Assembly: GCF_002019855.1 (NCBI RefSeq)
Contig: NZ_CM007717.1
Coordinates: forward strand, 6,395,750-6,459,749
Direction of reading: 5' to 3'
Length of the DNA: 64,000 nucleotides
Source of the DNA: Streptomyces antibioticus
GTDB lineage: Bacteria; Actinomycetota; Actinomycetes; Streptomycetales; Streptomycetaceae
Under the pieces are notes generated by a model, which did not search any database, had not been told where the DNA came from, and saw only the letters and a program-made list of their open reading frames with translations. Both the position numbers and the translations under genes were made by a program. Every line of letters begins with the position of its first letter. Position 1 is the first letter of the stretch. Shown piece by piece: positions 50,207 through 58,191 of the stretch.

Positions 50207-52424
50207 TCAGGTCGAACCGGTCCAGGTTCGACACCTTCACCCACGCGTCGACGAAGTCCTTCACGAACTTCTCCTTCGCGTCGTCGCTCGCGTACACCTC
50301 GGCCAGTGCGCGCAGCTCGGAGTTGGAGCCGAAGACCAGGTCGGCACGGGTGCCGGTCCACTTCAGCTCGCCCGTGGCGGCGTCGCGGCCCTCGAAGGTG
50401 TGCTGGTCCGACGAGGTGGACTTCCACGTCGTACCCAGGTCGAGCAGGTTGACGAAGAAGTCGTTCGTCAGCACGCCCGGGGTGTCGGTGAACACGCCGT
50501 GCGAGGACTGGCCGGTGTTGGCGCCGAGGACCCGCAGACCGCCGACGAGGACGGTCGTCTCGGGGGCGCTCAGCGTCAGCAGGTTCGCCTTGTCGAGCAG
50601 CAGGTACTCGGCCGGCAGCCGGGTGCCCTTGCCGACGTAGTTGCGGAAGCCGTCCCAGGCCGGCTCCAGCGCGGCGAACGACTCGGCGTCCGTGTGCTCC
50701 TCGGTGGCGTCCACCCGGCCCGGCGTGAAGGGGACCTCCACGTCGAACCCGGCGTCCCCCGCGGCCTTCTCGACCGCGGCGGCACCGCCGAGGACGATCA
50801 GGTCGGCGAGGGAGACCTTCTTGGCGCCGGTGTTGAACTCGGCCTGGACGCCCTCCAGGACGCTCAGGACGTGACGGAGCTGGTCGGGGTCGTTGGCCTC
50901 CCAGCCGCGCTGCGGCTCCAGACGGATCCGGGCGCCGTTGGCACCGCCGCGCTTGTCGCTGCCGCGGAACGTGGACGCGGACGCCCACGCGGTGGACACG
51001 AGCTGCGAGACGCTCAGGCCCGAGGCGAGCAGCTTCGCCTTGAGCGCCGTGACGTCGGCGGCGTCGATCGGCTCGCCCTCGGCCTGCGGCAGCGGGTCCT
51101 GCCACAGCAGCGTCTCCTCCGGGACCTCCGGGCCCAGGTACAGCGACTTGGGGCCCATGTCACGGTGGGTCAGCTTGTACCAGGCACGGGCGAAGGCGTC
51201 CGCGAACTGGTCCGGGTTCTCGTAGAAGCGGCGCGAGATCTGCTCGTAGACCGGGTCGAAGCGCAGCGACAGGTCGGTGGTGAGCATGGTCGGCAGGTGC
51301 TTCTTCGACGGGTCGTGCGCGTCGGGGATGATCGCCTCGGCGTCCTTGGCGACCCACTGCTTGGCACCGGCCGGGGACTCGGTCAGCTCGTACTCGTACT
51401 CGAACAGGTTCTTGAAGAAGCCGTTGCTCCACCGCGTGGGCGTGCTGGTCCAGGTCACCTCCAGGCCGGAGGTGATGGTGTCGCCGCCCTTGCCCGTGCC
51501 GTAGGTGCTCTTCCAGCCCAGGCCCTGCTCCTCCAGCGGCGCGGCCTCGGGGTCGTCGCCGACGTTGTCCGCCGGGCCGGCGCCGTGGGTCTTGCCGAAG
51601 GTGTGGCCACCGGCGATGAGGGCGACGGTCTCCTCGTCGTTCATCGCCATCCGGCGGAAGGTCTCCCGGATGTCGCGGGCCGCCGCGATCGGGTCCGGAT
51701 TGCCGTTCGGGCCCTCGGGGTTGACGTAGATGAGGCCCATCTGGACGGCGCCGAGCGGGTTCTCCAGCTCGCGGTCGCCGCTGTAGCGCCGGTCGTCGAG
51801 CCAGGTGGTCTCGGGACCCCAGTAGACGTCCTCCTCGGCCTCCCAGACGTCGGCGCGGCCGCCGCCGAAGCCGAAGGTCTCGAAGCCCATGGTCTCCAGC
51901 GCGACATTGCCGGTGAGGACCAGCAGGTCGGCCCAGGAGAGGCTCTGGCCGTACTTCTTCTTCACCGGCCACAGCAGACGGCGGGCCTTGTCGAGGTTGG
52001 CGTTGTCCGGCCAGCTGTTGAGCGGCGCGAAGCGCTGCTGACCGGCGCCGGCGCCGCCGCGGCCGTCGCTGATGCGGTAGGTGCCCGCGCTGTGCCAGGC
52101 CATACGGATCATCAGCGGGCCGTAGTTGCCGAAGTCGGCGGGCCACCAGTCCTGCGAGGTGGTCAGCACCTCGGCGATGTCCTGTTTCACGGCCGCCAGG
52201 TCGAGGTTCTTGAACGCCTCGGCGTAGTCGAAGTCCGCGCCCAGCGGGTTCGCCACGTCCGGGTTCTTGGCGAGGATCTTCAGGTTGAGGCGCTCGGGCC
52301 ACCACTGACGGTTCCCGCCGCCCTGGGTCGGGTGCGCGGCGCGCCCGTGGGCGACCGGGCAGCCCTCTGTCGCGCCGGTCGCGTCCTTCGCGTCGGTGAC
52401 GATTGCGTCGTGGTTCTCGGACAT
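50202..52424 (-). CDS. katG: Catalase-peroxidase
   Basis: 740 aa, full length. The N-terminal heme domain has the distal triad R107, W110, H111 (RMAWHSAGTYR) and proximal H274 (AGGHTFGKTH). The Trp-Tyr-Met crosslink residues are W110, Y233 (LIYVNPEGPN) and M259 (RRMAMND). The C-terminal domain is the degenerate duplicate. Detoxifies hydrogen peroxide. ATG 52424 with GGAAGGA about 7 nt upstream. It follows the fur gene by 25 nt in one operon, the standard actinobacterial furA-katG arrangement, so Fur-type repression relieved by peroxide is expected. Confidence 0.96.
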   Translation of the reverse strand: MSENHDAIVTDAKDATGATEGCPVAHGRAAHPTQGGGNRQWWPERLNLKILAKNPDVANPLGADFDYAEAFKNLDLAAVKQDIAEVLTTSQDWWPADFGNYGPLMIRMAWHSAGTYRISDGRGGAGAGQQRFAPLNSWPDNANLDKARRLLWPVKKKYGQSLSWADLLVLTGNVALETMGFETFGFGGGRADVWEAEEDVYWGPETTWLDDRRYSGDRELENPLGAVQMGLIYVNPEGPNGNPDPIAAARDIRETFRRMAMNDEETVALIAGGHTFGKTHGAGPADNVGDDPEAAPLEEQGLGWKSTYGTGKGGDTITSGLEVTWTSTPTRWSNGFFKNLFEYEYELTESPAGAKQWVAKDAEAIIPDAHDPSKKHLPTMLTTDLSLRFDPVYEQISRRFYENPDQFADAFARAWYKLTHRDMGPKSLYLGPEVPEETLLWQDPLPQAEGEPIDAADVTALKAKLLASGLSVSQLVSTAWASASTFRGSDKRGGANGARIRLEPQRGWEANDPDQLRHVLSVLEGVQAEFNTGAKKVSLADLIVLGGAAAVEKAAGDAGFDVEVPFTPGRVDATEEHTDAESFAALEPAWDGFRNYVGKGTRLPAEYLLLDKANLLTLSAPETTVLVGGLRVLGANTGQSSHGVFTDTPGVLTNDFFVNLLDLGTTWKSTSSDQHTFEGRDAATGELKWTGTRADLVFGSNSELRALAEVYASDDAKEKFVKDFVDAWVKVSNLDRFDLI

Positions 52425-52449
52425 GGGGGAATCCTTCCGAACAGGGGAA

Positions 52450-52893
52450 TCACGGTGCCGCGGTACCGGCGGCGGAGCATTCGGGGCACAGGCCCCAGTA
52501 GATGACCTCGGCCTCGTCGACCGAGAAGCCTTGACTGTCCGCCGCGGTCAGACACGGGGCGTGGCCGACCGCGCAGTCGACGTCGACGACGACATCGCAC
52601 GAGCGGCACACGAGATGGTGGTGGTTGTCCCCGACCCGCCCCTCGAACCGGGCCGGGCTGCCCGGCGGTTCGATCCGGCGGACGAGTCCCGCCGCGTTCA
52701 GCGCGTGCAGTGCCTCGTACACGGCTTGCAGCGAGATGTGGCCCACGCGATCGCGCACACCGGTCGCGATCGCCTCCACGTCGAGATGGTCACCGGCGCG
52801 GACGGTTTCGAGCAGCGCGACGCGGGCGGCCGTCACCCGCAGGCCGGCACCGCGAAGCTCCTCGGCGGTGGTCGGAGTCTGGGGTGCAGTCAT
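52450..52893 (-). CDS. furA: Fur family regulator (FurA type) of katG
   Basis: 147 aa. Winged helix with LRVTAARVALLETV and ISLQAVYEALHALNAAGLV; regulatory metal region NHHHLVCRSCDVVVDVDC with H and C ligands; and a structural CPEC motif near the end. Redox-responsive repressor of its own operon with katG in streptomycetes and mycobacteria. The ATG at 52893 has no Shine-Dalgarno but a -10 6 nt upstream, so the mRNA is probably leaderless. Confidence 0.92.
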   Translation of the reverse strand: MTAPQTPTTAEELRGAGLRVTAARVALLETVRAGDHLDVEAIATGVRDRVGHISLQAVYEALHALNAAGLVRRIEPPGSPARFEGRVGDNHHHLVCRSCDVVVDVDCAVGHAPCLTAADSQGFSVDEAEVIYWGLCPECSAAGTAAP

Positions 52894-52899
52894 GGGAAC

Positions 52900-52929
52900 A
52901 ACCTACTTCCATAAACACGAAGAGTTCAA
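52900..52929 (-). promoter_or_regulatory. furA-katG promoter with CTTC-N9-GAAG dyad
   Basis: On the minus strand -35 TTGAAC (52924-52929), 18-nt spacer, -10 TAGGTT (52900-52905), then 6 nt to the furA ATG. The spacer contains the dyad CTTC-N9-GAAG (52906-52922), placed where a repressor such as FurA would block RNA polymerase. Confidence 0.65.
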
Positions 52930-53051
52930 GAAAACGAGCAGTACCAGTTTTTCGTGTCACTGCTTGGGGGTATTCACGGTGCTTTGTACCTTTATAGATG
53001 TGCTGGAGGGGGCGGGAGTGGAGTGCGTCCGCCTGGTTTCCTCGGGGCGGG

Positions 53052-53576
53052 TCAGGCCGGGTCGGCCTCGTGCAGGCCCGGCACCAATCCCAGTACGGCG
53101 GCCCGCTGTTCGGGGCCCATCACATGGGCGAGCGCCCCGGCGGCCGTCTCGGCGAGCGTGCCGGACGCCTCCCGCAGCAGACCGCGGGCCTTCTCGGTGA
53201 GGGCGACCTCGACGCCCCGCTTGTCCCCGCAGGCCGACCGGCGCACGACCAGACCGGCGTGCTGGAGACAGGCGACCTGGTAGGTCAGCCGGGTCTTGGG
53301 GCGGCCCAGCAGCTCCGCCACGCGGGTCATCCGCAGACCCTCACGGGGGTGCTCGGCGAGCAGGCACAGGATCAGGAACTCGTCGTGCGAGACGTCGAGC
53401 CGCTCCTTCACCACCGCCCGCAGCCGCTGCTCGACCGCGCCCGTCGCGGCCAGCAGCACCATCCAGGCCCGCAGCTCCGGGGGCAGCAGCCCGGAACCCT
53501 CGGCGGAGGGGCATTCGGGCAGGCCGGCGGGGGTCTCCTCGCGGGTCTCCTCGGGTCGCTCCTCGGGGGCTGCCAT
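53052..53576 (-). CDS. MarR family transcriptional regulator
   Basis: 174 aa. A Glu/Pro-rich N-terminal 30 residues, then a MarR winged helix: AVVKERLDVSHDEFLILCLL, LRMTRVAELLGRPKTRLTYQ (recognition helix) and wing VVRRSACGDKRGVEVALTE. ATG 53576 has TAGACT 7 nt upstream and no Shine-Dalgarno, consistent with a leaderless message. It is divergent from the yceI gene, and the shared region has three copies of an ATCCAAATTTGGAT-like site that this protein probably binds. Confidence 0.88.
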   Translation of the reverse strand: MAAPEERPEETREETPAGLPECPSAEGSGLLPPELRAWMVLLAATGAVEQRLRAVVKERLDVSHDEFLILCLLAEHPREGLRMTRVAELLGRPKTRLTYQVACLQHAGLVVRRSACGDKRGVEVALTEKARGLLREASGTLAETAAGALAHVMGPEQRAAVLGLVPGLHEADPA

Positions 53577-53595
53577 GCCGTCGAGTCTATCCGTT

Positions 53596-53674
53596 GTCCA
53601 AATTTGCACGACAGGTTGTTCAGATTTGGATGACCGGCTAGCGTTGACCTCAGCAGTCTCATCCAAATTTGGAT
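53596..53674. promoter_or_regulatory. Three MarR-type operator copies in the marR-yceI spacer
   Basis: Perfect palindrome ATCCAAATTTGGAT at 53661-53674; partial copies GTCCAAATTTGCAC at 53596-53609 and GTTCAGATTTGGAT at 53618-53631. Start-to-start spacing is 22 and 43 bp, about two and four helical turns, so all three face one side of the DNA. TTGACC (53644-53649) is a -35 for yceI; the perfect palindrome covers its -10 region. The first copy lies over the marR promoter. Confidence 0.72.
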
Positions 53675-53716
53675 TACTGGCGCCCAGCGCCCAGCGCACC
53701 GATGTGAGGGATCACC

Positions 53717-54232
53717 ATGACCGTCGCCGTGGAAACCGGAACCTGGCAGCTCGACGCGAGCGCCTCCGCCGTCGCTCTCAAGCACCGCACGATGTGGGGC
53801 CTGGTCGCCGTCAAGGGCGCCTTCGCCTCGGTCGCCGGCGGGGGAGAGGTCGGGCCCGACGGGTCCGCCACCGGCACCCTGACCCTGGACGTGACCTCCC
53901 TCGACACGAAGAACGCCAAGCGGGACACACATCTGCGCAGCGCCGACTTCTTCGACGCCGAGAACCACCCCGAGATCACCTACGTGGTCCGGACCGCCGA
54001 ACTCGACGGCGCCGACACGGTCCGTGTGACCGGTCAACTGACCGTCCGCGGCATCAGCCGCCCGCACACCCTCACCGCGCGCGTCGAGCGGGCGGACGGC
54101 GACGCGGTCACGCTGGCCGCCGAATTCACCGTGGACCGGGACGAGTTCGGGCTCGGGTGGAACCAGCTCGGCATGATGCGCGGACTGACCGCGGTCACGG
54201 CCACGCTCCGCTTCGTCCGCTCGGCGGGATGA
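53717..54232 (+). CDS. YceI family protein
   Basis: 171 aa. Lipocalin-like YceI fold: ETGTWQLDASASAVALKHRT, TLTLDVTSLDTKNAKRDTHL, SADFFDAENHPEITY and TVDRDEFGLGWNQLG. Family members bind isoprenoids or other lipids; this one has no signal peptide and is cytoplasmic. GAGGGATC precedes the ATG by about 5 nt. It is controlled from a region with three putative MarR operators. Confidence 0.9.
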   Translation: MTVAVETGTWQLDASASAVALKHRTMWGLVAVKGAFASVAGGGEVGPDGSATGTLTLDVTSLDTKNAKRDTHLRSADFFDAENHPEITYVVRTAELDGADTVRVTGQLTVRGISRPHTLTARVERADGDAVTLAAEFTVDRDEFGLGWNQLGMMRGLTAVTATLRFVRSAG

Positions 54233-54358
54233 CGTCAAGAACGTCCGATCAGGGCGGGTCCTCTGTCGCGGTCCGTGTCGCTGTTGGGCCGAACGGGTGA
54301 CTTGGCGTAAGAATTGGCCCGTGCATGCATGGAGCGCGAGTCAATTCGGGGGGATCCG

Positions 54359-54739
54359 GTGAGCCGATACGACGTCACCGACGAACAGTGGGAGGGGCTC
54401 GCTCAGGTCGTTCCGCTGCGGGGCCGGGACGCGTGGCCGTCGGCGGTGAACCACCGTTCGCTTCCCGACGCGGACACGGAGACCCGGCGCCGGTTCGTCG
54501 TCCTGCGGATCAACATCTTCGCGGACGCCCGCGAGGTCGCCGAGACCCTGATGGCCGGTATCCCGGTCCTGCTGGACCTCACCGGCGCGGAGACCGAGGT
54601 CGCCAAGCGCGTCCTCGACTTCTCGACCGGCGTGGTCTTCGGTCTGGCCAGCGGGATGCACCGGGTGGACCGCAATGTGTTCCTGCTGACCCCGCCCGGC
54701 ACCGAGGTGAGCGGGATCATGGAGGGGGCCGGGGTGTGA
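54359..54739 (+). CDS. sepF: SepF-like cell-division protein
   Basis: 126 aa. The SepF core (about residues 40-125) is present: FVVLRINIFADAREVAETLM, GIPVLLDLTGAETEVAKRVL, DFSTGVVFGLASGMHRVDRN and VFLLTPPGTEVSG. SepF anchors FtsZ to the membrane; streptomycetes have SepF plus SepF-like SflA and SflB. This protein has no long N-terminal linker and is not beside ftsZ, so an Sfl-type paralogue is more likely than the primary SepF. The GTG at 54359 has GGGGGGATCC upstream; earlier ATGs (54314, 54326) lack one. Its stop codon lies in a tandem repeat. Confidence 0.82.
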   Translation: MSRYDVTDEQWEGLAQVVPLRGRDAWPSAVNHRSLPDADTETRRRFVVLRINIFADAREVAETLMAGIPVLLDLTGAETEVAKRVLDFSTGVVFGLASGMHRVDRNVFLLTPPGTEVSGIMEGAGV

Positions 54740-54823
54740 GCGGGTGAGAGCCAGGGCGTGAGCGGGTGAGTGCCGGGCTGTGAGCGGGTGCGCGGCCGGG
54801 CTGTGAGCGGGGGAGCGGCCGGC
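54736..54823. repeat. Four 21-23-bp tandem units at the sepF-like gene end
   Basis: Units start at 54736, 54758, 54780 and 54803, each beginning GTGAGCGGG and ending in a GCC-GG-like segment. The stop codon TGA (54737-54739) lies inside the first unit. Confidence 0.85.
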
Positions 54824-54900
54824 GTCCCGGCGTCGCCCGATCGTAGGAAGCTCGCCGGGCGGAACGGTTCGTCAGGCACGCGGAGTCCTACGGTCCGGAT

Positions 54901-56166
54901 ATGTCCGTTCCGCCGCCCGCTTCCCCCGCCAGCCCTTCACCGGACGTGGCCTGTGCCGCCGACGCCACCGATGTGCCGCCCGCGGAGAGACCGGCACGGG
55001 TGCCGGCCCAGGGATCGCAAGCAGCGACGCACTCCGACCCCGTGCCCGGCCGGCCCGTCCGCCCCTGTCTCACCGAACTGCGGCTCTCCGCCTTCGCCGG
55101 GCACCGGCAGGCCGCGTTCCCGCTGGGCGCGGTGACGGTGTTCGCCGGGCGCAGCGGCAGCGGCAAGACCACCGCGCTGCGGGCCCACGAGGCACTGGCC
55201 CGGCTCGGCGCCGGCGCGCCGCTCGTGGAGGTCTTCCCCGACCCGGTCGCCTGCGTGCCGGAACGGGCCCGCCCCGACGCCCAGCGCAGGCGGGGCTTCC
55301 GGATCGGCTGCACCGCCGACGGTCCGGCCGGGCCGGTCCGGCTCGACATCGCCGTACAGGCGGAGCCCGAACTGCGCGTCGTGGGCGAACGGCTGAGCGC
55401 GGGCGGTGTCGTCCTGCTGGAGACCGCCCTGCGGGACCCGGGGCGCCGTACCGTGCAGGCGGCCTGGCACACCGCCGGATCCGCGCCCGTCACCCGCGCC
55501 CCGCTCCCCGACGACCGGCTCGGCACCGCCCTGCTGCCGCTGCGCGTCGCCGGCAAGACCGACGGCCAGCGCCGGGTGCTCGCCGCCGCCGAACAGATGG
55601 TCGTGGCCCTGCGCTCGGTCTTCGCCTGCGACCCCCAGCCGGACTGGATGGGCACGCCGGTGCCCACCGGTTCCGGGCGGCTGCTCGGCGGCTGCGACAA
55701 CCTCGCCGACGTGCTCTGGCGCACCCGCGAGGAGTGCGTACGGCGGCACGCCCAGCTCGTGGGCGCCCTCGCCGCGGGCTGCGCCCGGCCCGTCACGGAC
55801 CTGCTCGCCGAACCGCTCGGCGACGGCACTGTCCGCGCCCTGCTCGACCGCGGCGACGGCACCCGCACCGAGCTGGCCCGGCTCGGCTACGGCGAACTGC
55901 GATACGTCGCCTACGCCCTGGTGCTGCTCACCGGCCCCGGCGTCCTCGACCTGGACACCGCGGGCGAGGTGCCCTCCGCGATGCAGTCGCTCACCCTCCT
56001 CGCCGACAACCTCGACCGCGGCCTCGACGTCCGGCAGCGCGCCGAACTGCTGCGGCTCGCGGTGCGGATGGCCGAGCGCGGGCACATCCGCTGCACCGCC
56101 GCGGTCAGCGACGCCTCCTGGGCCGTGCGGACGTCCGGTGTGACGGTGGTACACCTGGGTCCGTGA
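54901..56166 (+). CDS. P-loop ATPase (RecF/SMC-like AAA) coupled to MazG-like gene
   Basis: 421 aa. A disordered Pro-rich N-terminus (1-52), then a strand-rich start CLTELRLSAFAGHRQAAFPL and P-loop GRSGSGKT (residues 83-90), the layout of AAA_15/RecF-like ABC ATPases. Near 320-345 LARLGYGELRYVAYALVLL resembles the ABC signature-Walker B region, but the usual Asp-Glu of Walker B is replaced in LLTGPGVLDLDTAG, so ATPase activity is uncertain. The stop overlaps the start of the MazG-like gene by 4 nt. Confidence 0.72.
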   Translation: MSVPPPASPASPSPDVACAADATDVPPAERPARVPAQGSQAATHSDPVPGRPVRPCLTELRLSAFAGHRQAAFPLGAVTVFAGRSGSGKTTALRAHEALARLGAGAPLVEVFPDPVACVPERARPDAQRRRGFRIGCTADGPAGPVRLDIAVQAEPELRVVGERLSAGGVVLLETALRDPGRRTVQAAWHTAGSAPVTRAPLPDDRLGTALLPLRVAGKTDGQRRVLAAAEQMVVALRSVFACDPQPDWMGTPVPTGSGRLLGGCDNLADVLWRTREECVRRHAQLVGALAAGCARPVTDLLAEPLGDGTVRALLDRGDGTRTELARLGYGELRYVAYALVLLTGPGVLDLDTAGEVPSAMQSLTLLADNLDRGLDVRQRAELLRLAVRMAERGHIRCTAAVSDASWAVRTSGVTVVHLGP

Positions 56167-56489
56167 CCGAACACCTCGACGTGGCGAAACTCCAGCGCCG
56201 GCTGGCCGACTTCGCGGCCGCGCGGAACTGGCAGCCGTACCACACCCCCAAGAACCTCGTCGCCGCGCTCAGCGTGGAGGCGTCCGAACTGGTCGAGATC
56301 TTCCAGTGGCTGACGCCGGAGGAGTCGGCGCGCGTCATGGACGACCCGGAGACCGCCCACCGGGTGACCGACGAGGTCGCCGACGTCCTCGCCTATCTGC
56401 TGCAACTGTGCGAGGTGCTCGGCATCGACCCGCTGGCGGCCCTGGACGCGAAGATCGACCGCAACGAACGGCGGTTCCCGGCGCCGTAG
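56163..56489 (+). CDS. MazG-like nucleotide pyrophosphohydrolase
   Basis: 108 aa. All-alpha NTP-pyrophosphatase fold: NLVAALSVEASELVEIFQWL (ExxE metal site) and RVTDEVADVLAYLLQLCEVL (ExxD site). Resembles RS21-C6/dCTPase-type house-cleaning enzymes. GTG 56163 overlaps the ATPase stop by 4 nt, so the two proteins are made together. Substrate unknown; non-canonical or excess dNTPs are likely. Confidence 0.88.
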   Translation: MTEHLDVAKLQRRLADFAAARNWQPYHTPKNLVAALSVEASELVEIFQWLTPEESARVMDDPETAHRVTDEVADVLAYLLQLCEVLGIDPLAALDAKIDRNERRFPAP

Positions 56490-56503
56490 GCGGACGCAGG
56501 GGT

Positions 56504-56527
56504 GAACGGACGGGCGAACGGACGGGC
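56504..56527. repeat. Two 12-bp tandem units after the MazG-like gene
   Basis: GAACGGACGGGC at 56504-56515 and 56516-56527, followed by a partial copy. It begins 14 nt after the stop codon. Confidence 0.7.
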
Positions 56528-56710
56528 AAACGGGGAGTGGCGCGGTCCGTTTTCACTCTCCGGAGTCGTTCACCGGCCCGAAACCGATTTGTTGTCCACA
56601 GATTTCCGCCTTCCTCTGGCTTTTCGCCCCACACACCCTCACTCTGGGTAGTGGATGCTCCCTGCGGGTCAGGGAGTTCGGACGGACGGACGGATGGACG
56701 GGGGCGGCGC

Positions 56711-57181
56711 ATGGACGCGGTGCGGCTCATCCTGACGAGCAGGCGTGCGCTGGCGGACAGCGGCGGCGGCCGGGCGATCCTCGCGGAGGTGTGGCAGGCG
56801 CAGGCCCTGTCACAGGCGATAGGCAGCCGGCTCGCCGTCTCGGGCCCGCCCGAACTGCGCGGCGAGGCCCTCGGCCTGACCGAACTGGCGGGCCGGGGCT
56901 GCGGGGTGCTGGAGGCGCCGGACCTCGATCCCGGGGATCTGCGCGCCGCCCAGCTCACCGATCTGGACGACGCCCGCCGGGCCCTGCTCGACCTCGGCGT
57001 CCTGCTCGCCGACATCGGCATCGCCCTGGTCGGCGTGGCGAGCGCGGCGGCCGACGAGGCCACGTACTGGCAGTGCATGGAAGCCATCGACGCGGCGGAC
57101 GAGTCCCGCGACCGCGTCCTGGAGATGCTGCGCAAACTGACGGCACGGGAGGAGCGGGAGGGGGTGCTGCCCGAGCGGTGA
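56711..57181 (+). CDS. DUF6099 family protein
   Basis: 156 aa, mostly helical. MDAVRLILTSRRALADSGGG, ILAEVWQAQALSQAIGSRLA and SGPPELRGEALGLTELAG match what I recall of the streptomycete DUF6099 family. Cytoplasmic, function unknown. ATG 56711; the upstream GC-rich run contains GGGGGCGG as a possible ribosome binding site. The 220-bp spacer before it is AT-richer and likely holds its promoter. Confidence 0.72.
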   Translation: MDAVRLILTSRRALADSGGGRAILAEVWQAQALSQAIGSRLAVSGPPELRGEALGLTELAGRGCGVLEAPDLDPGDLRAAQLTDLDDARRALLDLGVLLADIGIALVGVASAAADEATYWQCMEAIDAADESRDRVLEMLRKLTAREEREGVLPER

Positions 57182-57254
57182 ACCGGGAGGGGAGCGGCGT
57201 GCGCGGTGCGGGTGCGGGTGCGGTGGACGGGGTCCGGGGAGGCAGGATGGAGGC

Positions 57255-58178
57255 ATGGACCTCCGTATCTTCACCGAGCCCCAGCAGGGCGCCGACTACG
57301 ACACCCTCCTCACCGTCGCCAAGGCCACCGAGGATCTTGGATTCGACGCATTCTTCCGCTCTGACCATTACCTCAAGATGGGGGACGCCGACGGCCTTCC
57401 CGGACCCACGGACGCCTGGATCACCCTCGCCGGGCTCGCCCGGGAGACCAGCCGTATCCGCCTCGGCACGCTGATGACCGCCGCCACCTTCCGGCTCCCC
57501 GGCGTGCTCGCCATCCAGGTCGCCCAGGTGGACCGGATGTCCGGCGGTCGCGTCGAACTCGGCCTGGGCGCCGGCTGGTTCGAGCAGGAGCACGAGGCGT
57601 ACGGCATCCCGTTCCCGAAGGAGAAGTTCGGCCGCCTGGAGGAGCAACTGGAGATCGTCACCGGTCTGTGGGCCACCGAGGTCGGCAAGACCTACGACTT
57701 CGACGGCACGTACTACCAGCTCAAGGACTCGCCCGCGCTGCCCAAGCCCGCGCAGGGCAGGGTGCCGGTGCTGATCGGCGGACACGGCGCGCGCCGCACG
57801 CCCCGGCTGGCCGCCCGGTACGCCGACGAGTTCAACATGCCGTTCTCCTCCGTCGAGGACACGGCCGCGCAGTTCGGCCGGGTCCGGGACGCCGTCGCGG
57901 AGGCGGGCCGCCCGGCCGACGCCCTCACCTACTCCAACGCGCTCGTCGTCTGCGTCGGCAGGGACGACCAGGAGGTGGCCCGCCGCGCCGCCGCGATCGG
58001 CCGCGAGGTCGACGAGCTGAAGACCAACGGGCTCGCGGGCACCCCGGCCGAGGTCGTCGAGAAGATCGGCCGCTATGCCGAGGTCGGCTCCACGCGCCTC
58101 TACCTCCAGGTCCTCGACCTCGACGACCTGGACCACCTGGAGCTGATCTCCGACAAGGTGCAGTCGCAGCTCCCGTAA
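57255..58178 (+). CDS. LLM class F420-dependent oxidoreductase
   Basis: 307 aa, complete luciferase-like barrel: MDLRIFTEPQQGADYDTLLT, AFFRSDHYLKMG, RIRLGTLMTAATFRLPGVLA, VDRMSGGRVELGLGAGWFEQ, FGRLEEQLEIV and PVLIGGHGARRTPRLAARYA. The GGHG-type loop and overall form fit F420-using members; substrate unknown. GGAGG about 3-7 nt before the ATG; CAGGAT also lies 6 nt upstream. It gives an intact comparison for the truncated LLM gene at 31212. Confidence 0.87.
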   Translation: MDLRIFTEPQQGADYDTLLTVAKATEDLGFDAFFRSDHYLKMGDADGLPGPTDAWITLAGLARETSRIRLGTLMTAATFRLPGVLAIQVAQVDRMSGGRVELGLGAGWFEQEHEAYGIPFPKEKFGRLEEQLEIVTGLWATEVGKTYDFDGTYYQLKDSPALPKPAQGRVPVLIGGHGARRTPRLAARYADEFNMPFSSVEDTAAQFGRVRDAVAEAGRPADALTYSNALVVCVGRDDQEVARRAAAIGREVDELKTNGLAGTPAEVVEKIGRYAEVGSTRLYLQVLDLDDLDHLELISDKVQSQLP

Positions 58179-58191
58179 GCGATGGCCGGCC

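Noticed and set aside
49677..52505. Plus-strand frame of 942 codons antisense to katG
   Set aside because: No domains, no start signal; katG on the other strand is unmistakable.
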